Of a stretch of DNA of 20,495 nt, positions 14,642 to 20,495 are shown piece after piece. Origin of the DNA: a virus; IMG/VR virus record IMGVR_UViG_3300020446_000102, positions 1-20,495 of that record; one strand, 5' to 3'. Below the pieces are notes generated by a model. The model saw only the letters and a list, made by a program, of their open reading frames with translations. It was not told the origin of the DNA and did no database searches. Both the position numbers and the translations under genes were made by a program. Position 1 is the first letter of the stretch. Every line of letters begins with the position of its first letter.

Positions 14642-17600
14642 ATGCCTCTTAATAAGTTAGAGAATTTTTTAAAGAATACCGAGGGTCGTGTTCTTTATGT
14701 AAATCCAAATGATCTTGATTCAACCGATGGTATTGAAAATCAAGGTAACTCATTAACCAAACCCTTCAAAACAATTCAGAGAGCACTTATTGAAGCTGCG
14801 AGATTCTCCTATCTTAAAGGTGATGATAATGATTTAGTAGAAAGAACAACGATACTATTATTTCCAGGTGATCATGAAATAGATAATCGACCTGGTTTTG
14901 GTATTCGTAATGAATCTAGTACCGCAAAGGCAATAAGTCCAAGTGGTGCATCTACGGGTGCAATTAATACTTTAACTCTGAATCTCAATTCAAGTTTTGA
15001 TTTAAGTCAAGAAGATAATATTTTATATAAATTTAACAGTGTTCATGGTGGAGTTATTGTACCTAGAGGTACTTCAATTGTTGGATTAGACTTAAGAAAA
15101 ACAAAAATTAGACCATTATATGTCCCAAATCCTACAGATCCTAATGTAAAGAGCACTGCTATATTCAGAATCACTGGTGCTTGTTATTTTTGGCAATTTA
15201 CATTTTTTGATGGTGATGAATCAGGTCTTGTATATACAGATCCATCTGACTTTAGTGTAAATAATCAATCTAAACCAACATTTTCACACCATAAGATTAC
15301 TGCATTTGAATATGCTGATGGTGTTAATACACTAGAGCAATTTAGTGAACTGACAGACCTAGACATATACTATAGTAAATTAAGTAATGCTTTCAATAGA
15401 GCATCAAATCGTGAGATTGATCAGAAATATCCAAAAGCAGAGGCAGCATTTGCACCACAAAGACCTGAATTTGAAATAGTTGGTGCTTTTGCTACAGACC
15501 CACTTACAATTTCAAATATTGAATCAGGTGATGGTGCTACACCAGGTCAAGTTGTCACAGTAACAACGATTGTTCCTCATAATTTATCAAGTGGCACACC
15601 AATAAAAATTCGTGGTGTAAACGTTGCTGATTACAATATATCAACTAAAGTATCAAATGTTATTGACGTAAATAGATTTCAATACTCACTACCATTTGTT
15701 CGTCCAAACTTACCAGCAGGTTCTGCTGGAGGATTAAGTTCTGCAAATGGTCAAGTATTAGTCGAAACCGATACAGTTACTGGTGCGTCTCCATACATCT
15801 TTAACTGTTCGATGCGTTCTGTATTTGGTATGCAAGGTTTGCATGCAGATGGTGCCAAGGCAACAGGTTTCAGATCAATGGTTACTGCTCAGTTTACTGC
15901 GGTGTCCCTACAAAAAGATGATAGAGCATTTGTTAAATATGACAAGACTAATAGAAGATATAGTGGTATTGCTTTCTCAAAACAAACAGGTGCATTATTA
16001 TCTTCTGAATCATCATCAACCAATCCAAATACTGTATTTCACTTAGATCAGGAAGCAAATTATAGAAAAGAGTTTAGAACAACCCATATTAAAGTAAGTA
16101 ATGATGCTGTTGTTCAGATTGTTTCAGTTTTTGCAATTGGTTTCCATGCTCACTTTGAAATGATAAATGGTGCTGACGCATCAATTACAAACTCTAACTC
16201 TAACTTTGGTTCATTCGCACTTGTTGCTGAAGGATTTAAGAAAGAACCATTTGCTAAAGATAATAAGGGATTTATATCATCTGTCATTACTCCTCGTGCA
16301 GTTGTTAATGAGAATCAGCAAATTGAATATCTACAAACGGAACCAAATGTAGCGGTTGGAAAGAGCACGACTCCTACAAAGTTCTTCTTATTTGCACAAA
16401 ATACCCTTACTTTACCACCATCACATATCGCTCAAGGTTTCCGTATTGGTGCGAAAAAAGGTGAAAAACTATTTGTAGATAAGAATGGAAGCACTTTTGA
16501 AGCAACTGTTGTTATGCCAAATGGTAGTTCTGGAACGACCAATACATCAGAGAAGAGTGTAGAGGCAACTCATTCTGCTGCGTCTGCATCTCTAAAATCT
16601 GTTTTTACAATTATAGGTTCTCATGAATTAGCAAATGGCGAATCAATTAGAATTCAATCCGATAATGGAGATTTACCTGAAAATATTGAACCACATCGTG
16701 TTTATTTTGCGATTACGAATGCGAAGGATACATCTTTATCTCCTAATCAAATCCGTATTGCGTCTTCAAAAACTAATGCAGATCTTACGGTTCCTGTTTT
16801 TGTAAATACAGTTGCAAATACAACAGATAAATTTAGAATTATAAGTAGAGTTTCAGATAAGAAACCGAATGAACCAGGTCATCCAATACAATTTGATTCG
16901 ACTGCTGGACAGTGGTTTGTCCATACACTAGCAGCTGGTAATACTATTCATGACGGTACTGCATTATATGCAAATGCATCACAAGATGATTTAACATATG
17001 TATTAAGAAAAGATGACGATAGAAGTTTAGATGAGAAAATATACAAATTAAGATATATTGTTCCAAAAGAATTATCAAATGGTAGAGATCCAACAGATGG
17101 ATTTGTATTACAAGATTCAAGTTCTACAAATGTACTTACCGCTGCAGATTTTAATAAAAACACTCTAACAGCAAATGACTATGAATTTAATCGTAATACT
17201 AGATTTATATCACATGCTAGTTTTGATAGCACTGATAATTTAGTTAAAGTTAGATCTGATAAGATTCATAATTTAGGTGTTGGTGATCAAATAGTTGTTA
17301 GAAATATCCAAAGTTCTACCAATAGTGCTGGTGTATTCAATAAAGGTTATAATGGTACATTCACTGTTAATGAGATTGTTAATGATAAGGAATTTAGATA
17401 TTCTAATACAGATACTGATGGTGTGATTCATACCGTAGGTGATTTTATCAACAATACACATACTCGCACATCTACACTTCCTAGATTTGATAGGAACAAC
17501 AATAGTGGAAATTTCTTCATCTATAGAACTGAAACAATATCACCATATATTCAAGATGTTCAAGATGGTGTATATCATCTATTCGTATTGAATAGTAATA

Positions 17601-20495
17601 ACTCAATTGATGAAGTATCTGATGAGTTTAAAGAAAACAAATATAATCAGAACATAGTCAACTTATACCCTGAGTATGATCGTGATAATGTAGATGCTAA
17701 TCCACCTGCAGCAACATCTTATGCAAAGAGATTTCCGATAGGTGAAGTTGTTACTAACAGTTTACAGAATAGTATTACAAGAGAGACTACAAACCAATTT
17801 TTGAAGAATTTTGATTTATCAATTGGAATCTCAACATTAACAGATAATGGAACTAACGCAGTGCTCACATTAGATGAAGAGCATGGTTTACAATCTCTTA
17901 AATTTCATACAACATTAAATGGTGGTAGTGGTCACGTAAATGGCACTTATCATAATATTAAACTTTTTAATAATAATTCAACTCCTACGTCAGCACCTTG
18001 GGATGGTGCAACTGCTCATGTTGAAGTATCTGGTAATGCAGTCACATCAGTTCAAATAACTGAAGGTGGATCAGGTTATGCAGATGGTGAGACTCTATTT
18101 TTTGATAGTTCAACTTTAGCAGATGGTGGTATTGGTGGTTCACCAAACGCAAATATAGTTATCGGAACTCTTGGTATATCATCAGCTACTGGTAATTATG
18201 TACAAGTTACGGGATTATCAACTGGAACTGACTCATATCATCGTATTGCATCAGTAAACAGTTCTAAGCAACTAACAATTACAAAAACAGCAACTGATGT
18301 TATATTAAATGGTCAGCAAATCCAAGACATGGGACCTTGGGTTGCAGTTGGAACTGCAAACTTTACAACAGGTATAACTGAATTTACAACACCAGTAGAT
18401 CATGGACTGTCTGTTGGTAATAAATTCAGGGTACTGAATAGTAGCGATTCTAATCTTGGAGATTTTGTTGTTACCTCTGTTGTAGGAGTAAATACATTCT
18501 CTGCTAAGACAACAACCAGTTTAACAGATCCAAAATATATCTTAAAACATGGTTTGTCTGATAATGAAGCTATTTCTGGATCTGATGGAGAAAATATTGC
18601 TGTTCGAGGTTATAATGCTTTTGATCATGAAACCTTAATACTTAATGAGACGATTGATACTTCACTTTCTGCATTTAAAGTTAAATTACCTGGTGATGGT
18701 TTAACCTCCGCACAAAGCATAGATGCAACCTCAATAACAAAACGTTTCCCTCTTGGATCATACATCCAGATTGGAAGTGAGATTATGCGTGTTGCATCAA
18801 GTTCACTTGGTGGTGGAGGAGATGACCTTACGGTGGTACGTGGTTCATTAGGAACTAATTCTCAAAATCATTTAATCAACTCTAGAATTAAAAAAATAAA
18901 ACCGATTCCAATAGAACTTCGTAGACCATCTATATTAAGGTCTTCGGGACACACATTTGAATATGTTGGTTTTGGTCCAGGTAACTATTCGACTGCACTT
19001 CCACAATTACAAAATAGAACATTATCTGAGAGGGAGGAGTTCCTTAATCAATCTCAGGAAACATCTTGCGGTAACGTTGTTTACACTGGTATGAATGACA
19101 AGGGTGATTTCTATATTGGAAATACAAAAATATCATCTGCAAGTGGACAACAAACAACCTTTGATATACCTGTCCCAACAGTAACGGGTGAGGATCCAAA
19201 TCGACTCAGTTTTGTTGCTGATGAAGTCATCGTTAAGGAGAGACTATTAGTTGAAGGTGGTTCATCAAAACAAATATTATCACAGTTTGATGGTCCTGTT
19301 ACATTTAATAGTGATGTTCGTCTTTCTGATGACCAAAAACAAATTACAATTGAACCAGAAATTAGAGCAAGAGATGCTAACTTTAAGGATACATTAAATT
19401 CCACAAGCACAACAACTGGTGCTGTGACTGTTGAGGGTGGAGTAGGAATTGCAAAGAGTGTTCATATTGGTGGTGATTTAGTAGGTAATAATACAGGTTT
19501 TTCTGGAGTTCCAGATATTGTAGGATTTGGTTCGATAACTGCAACTAATTTCTTTGGTAATGGTGCGAACCTTACTAACACTGGTGCTGAGATAAGTCAG
19601 CCAACATCAGGTAGTGACCAATTTATTGTTTTCACTGATGTGACTAGTGGCACTATGGTTACAGGTGGAATAGATCAAAAATTAAAATATGATGTTGTAA
19701 ATAATCAACTTCATTTAGAAGATAATATTGGAATATCATTAGGTGATTCTGATGATGCAACATTTAAACACACACCTACAAGTGGAACACAAATAGAACA
19801 TACAGGAAATGATGATTTAAGATTTAGATTGGGTCAGAATCAGATGATTTTTGAGAAAACATCTGGAGAAAACTTCATAGTTTTAGACCATTCATCAGGT
19901 GAGACTAGATTAGCACATGATGGTTCTACTAAATTAGCAACTAAATCTGATGGTGTTGATATAACAGGAACTCTTGATGTCTCTACATCAGCAACTATTG
20001 ATAATATTCAAATTGATGTTACTACAAGAACTATTGAATCAACTGGTGGAAACTTAATTCTAACTGCTTCAACCGCTGATATAGATGTAACTGGTGAATT
20101 ATTTGTTTCAGATAAATTACATGTTGCATCAACACAACAAGGAAGTAGCACAGATGGCTCAATTCACGCAGAGGGTGGCATATTAGCAGAGAAACAAATT
20201 CATAGTAATAATGATATTGTTGCATTTAGTTCTTCTGATATTACACTGAAAGAAAACATTTCTCCAATTCAAAATGCTCTAGACAAGGTGATGTCTCTTA
20301 CTGGTAATGTATTTGCTTGGAAACCTGAAGCAAGTGAATTGGGTAATACGGGGATGGATACAGGTATTCTTGCTCAAGAAGTTGAGAAATTAGGATTACC
20401 TGGTGTCACAAGAGAAAGAAATGGAATCAAATCAGTTCGTTATGAAAGATTAATTCCAGTCTTGATTGAGGCAGTCAAAGAATTAACAGATAGAG
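14642..20495 (+). CDS. Giant tail fibre / structural protein with S74 intramolecular chaperone end (3' truncated)
   Basis: The frame is open from ATG 14642 to the window edge (1951 full codons), and in-frame translation was checked at several points. The N-terminus has a beta-helix opening: Y-V-N-P-N-D at 19-24, then K-P-F-K-T-I-Q-R-A-L. A G-L-H-A-D-G-A-K-A-T-G-F motif lies near 400. Six H-(G/N/E)-L modules begin at His 313, 661, 876, 1081, 1254 and 1303. A G-G-S-G-Y motif is at 1142. A stalk follows, with V-E-G-G-V-G-I-A-K near 1597. The end matches the endosialidase-type S74 chaperone: S1865-D1866-I-T-L-K-E-N-I, G-I-L-A-Q-E-V-E and R-Y-E-R-L-I-P-V-L. In that family the chaperone trimerises the fibre and cuts itself off at the Ser-Asp bond. 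No ribosome site stands out. Confidence 0.88.
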   Translation, partial: MPLNKLENFLKNTEGRVLYVNPNDLDSTDGIENQGNSLTKPFKTIQRALIEAARFSYLKGDDNDLVERTTILLFPGDHEIDNRPGFGIRNESSTAKAISPSGASTGAINTLTLNLNSSFDLSQEDNILYKFNSVHGGVIVPRGTSIVGLDLRKTKIRPLYVPNPTDPNVKSTAIFRITGACYFWQFTFFDGDESGLVYTDPSDFSVNNQSKPTFSHHKITAFEYADGVNTLEQFSELTDLDIYYSKLSNAFNRASNREIDQKYPKAEAAFAPQRPEFEIVGAFATDPLTISNIESGDGATPGQVVTVTTIVPHNLSSGTPIKIRGVNVADYNISTKVSNVIDVNRFQYSLPFVRPNLPAGSAGGLSSANGQVLVETDTVTGASPYIFNCSMRSVFGMQGLHADGAKATGFRSMVTAQFTAVSLQKDDRAFVKYDKTNRRYSGIAFSKQTGALLSSESSSTNPNTVFHLDQEANYRKEFRTTHIKVSNDAVVQIVSVFAIGFHAHFEMINGADASITNSNSNFGSFALVAEGFKKEPFAKDNKGFISSVITPRAVVNENQQIEYLQTEPNVAVGKSTTPTKFFLFAQNTLTLPPSHIAQGFRIGAKKGEKLFVDKNGSTFEATVVMPNGSSGTTNTSEKSVEATHSAASASLKSVFTIIGSHELANGESIRIQSDNGDLPENIEPHRVYFAITNAKDTSLSPNQIRIASSKTNADLTVPVFVNTVANTTDKFRIISRVSDKKPNEPGHPIQFDSTAGQWFVHTLAAGNTIHDGTALYANASQDDLTYVLRKDDDRSLDEKIYKLRYIVPKELSNGRDPTDGFVLQDSSSTNVLTAADFNKNTLTANDYEFNRNTRFISHASFDSTDNLVKVRSDKIHNLGVGDQIVVRNIQSSTNSAGVFNKGYNGTFTVNEIVNDKEFRYSNTDTDGVIHTVGDFINNTHTRTSTLPRFDRNNNSGNFFIYRTETISPYIQDVQDGVYHLFVLNSNNSIDEVSDEFKENKYNQNIVNLYPEYDRDNVDANPPAATSYAKRFPIGEVVTNSLQNSITRETTNQFLKNFDLSIGISTLTDNGTNAVLTLDEEHGLQSLKFHTTLNGGSGHVNGTYHNIKLFNNNSTPTSAPWDGATAHVEVSGNAVTSVQITEGGSGYADGETLFFDSSTLADGGIGGSPNANIVIGTLGISSATGNYVQVTGLSTGTDSYHRIASVNSSKQLTITKTATDVILNGQQIQDMGPWVAVGTANFTTGITEFTTPVDHGLSVGNKFRVLNSSDSNLGDFVVTSVVGVNTFSAKTTTSLTDPKYILKHGLSDNEAISGSDGENIAVRGYNAFDHETLILNETIDTSLSAFKVKLPGDGLTSAQSIDATSITKRFPLGSYIQIGSEIMRVASSSLGGGGDDLTVVRGSLGTNSQNHLINSRIKKIKPIPIELRRPSILRSSGHTFEYVGFGPGNYSTALPQLQNRTLSEREEFLNQSQETSCGNVVYTGMNDKGDFYIGNTKISSASGQQTTFDIPVPTVTGEDPNRLSFVADEVIVKERLLVEGGSSKQILSQFDGPVTFNSDVRLSDDQKQITIEPEIRARDANFKDTLNSTSTTTGAVTVEGGVGIAKSVHIGGDLVGNNTGFSGVPDIVGFGSITATNFFGNGANLTNTGAEISQPTSGSDQFIVFTDVTSGTMVTGGIDQKLKYDVVNNQLHLEDNIGISLGDSDDATFKHTPTSGTQIEHTGNDDLRFRLGQNQMIFEKTSGENFIVLDHSSGETRLAHDGSTKLATKSDGVDITGTLDVSTSATIDNIQIDVTTRTIESTGGNLILTASTADIDVTGELFVSDKLHVASTQQGSSTDGSIHAEGGILAEKQIHSNNDIVAFSSSDITLKENISPIQNALDKVMSLTGNVFAWKPEASELGNTGMDTGILAQEVEKLGLPGVTRERNGIKSVRYERLIPVLIEAVKELTDR

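Noticed and set aside
15783-17461. Short open frames on both strands inside the giant fibre gene
   Set aside because: The long + frame from 14642 translates into coherent fibre sequence through this region; the others are shadows.
1-20495. tRNA genes, CRISPR arrays, insertion sequences, integrase or attachment sites
   Set aside because: None was seen; intergenic gaps are under 80 nt and the only repeats are the inverted promoter boxes and the Ser-Pro coding repeat.

Overview
The window is part of the structural (late) region of a T4-like myovirus genome. AT-rich codon use, the T4 homologues gp32, gp53, gp48, gp4, gp54, gp26, gp27 and gp5, the lack of a T4-type lysozyme domain in gp5, and a giant tail-fibre gene beside them all point to a marine T4-like phage. 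A cyanomyovirus (Kyanoviridae-like) is most likely, but a related pelagic myovirus cannot be excluded from sequence alone. No host genes, tRNAs, insertion sequences, CRISPR arrays or auxiliary metabolic genes were seen.

Layout. (1) 1-302: the end of the ssDNA-binding protein gp32 on the + strand, closed by a strong hairpin terminator at 309-333. (2) 332-3147: a minus-strand operon read leftward, gp4 (head completion), an unnamed conserved 131-residue protein, gp48 (tail-tube cap) and gp53 (baseplate wedge), with stop/start overlaps or 1-nt gaps. (3) 3147-3178: a short divergent intergenic region holding two T4-late-like boxes as a perfect inverted repeat. (4) 3179-14319: rightward baseplate, hub and fibre genes: gp54, gp26, a 60-residue gp51-position ORF, two hydrophobic structural proteins, gp27, gp5, a probable beta-helix needle, and a pectate-lyase-fold fibre with a C1q-like C-terminus. 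(5) 14320-14562: a small gene behind a sigma70-type promoter. (6) 14642 to the window end: a giant fibre gene of at least 1951 codons, reaching an S74 intramolecular chaperone domain just before the window stops.

How the genes work together. gp27, gp5 and the needle form the central hub and spike. gp53 belongs to the wedge. gp48 and gp54 cap the hub and start the tail tube. gp4 completes the head before tail joining. The two fibre genes probably give host-surface recognition. The two hydrophobic proteins after gp26 sit where a tape measure is expected.

The most notable signal is at the gp26/60-residue ORF junction. A canonical -1 slippery heptamer, T TTT TTC, lies in the gp26 frame at 4784-4790. 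It is followed by a 5-nt spacer and an 8-bp stem-loop that buries the AUG of the next ORF, which has no Shine-Dalgarno sequence. This predicts a 301-residue gp26 fusion made by programmed frameshifting, matching the G/GT tail-assembly chaperone design of other tailed phages and located just before the candidate tape measure.
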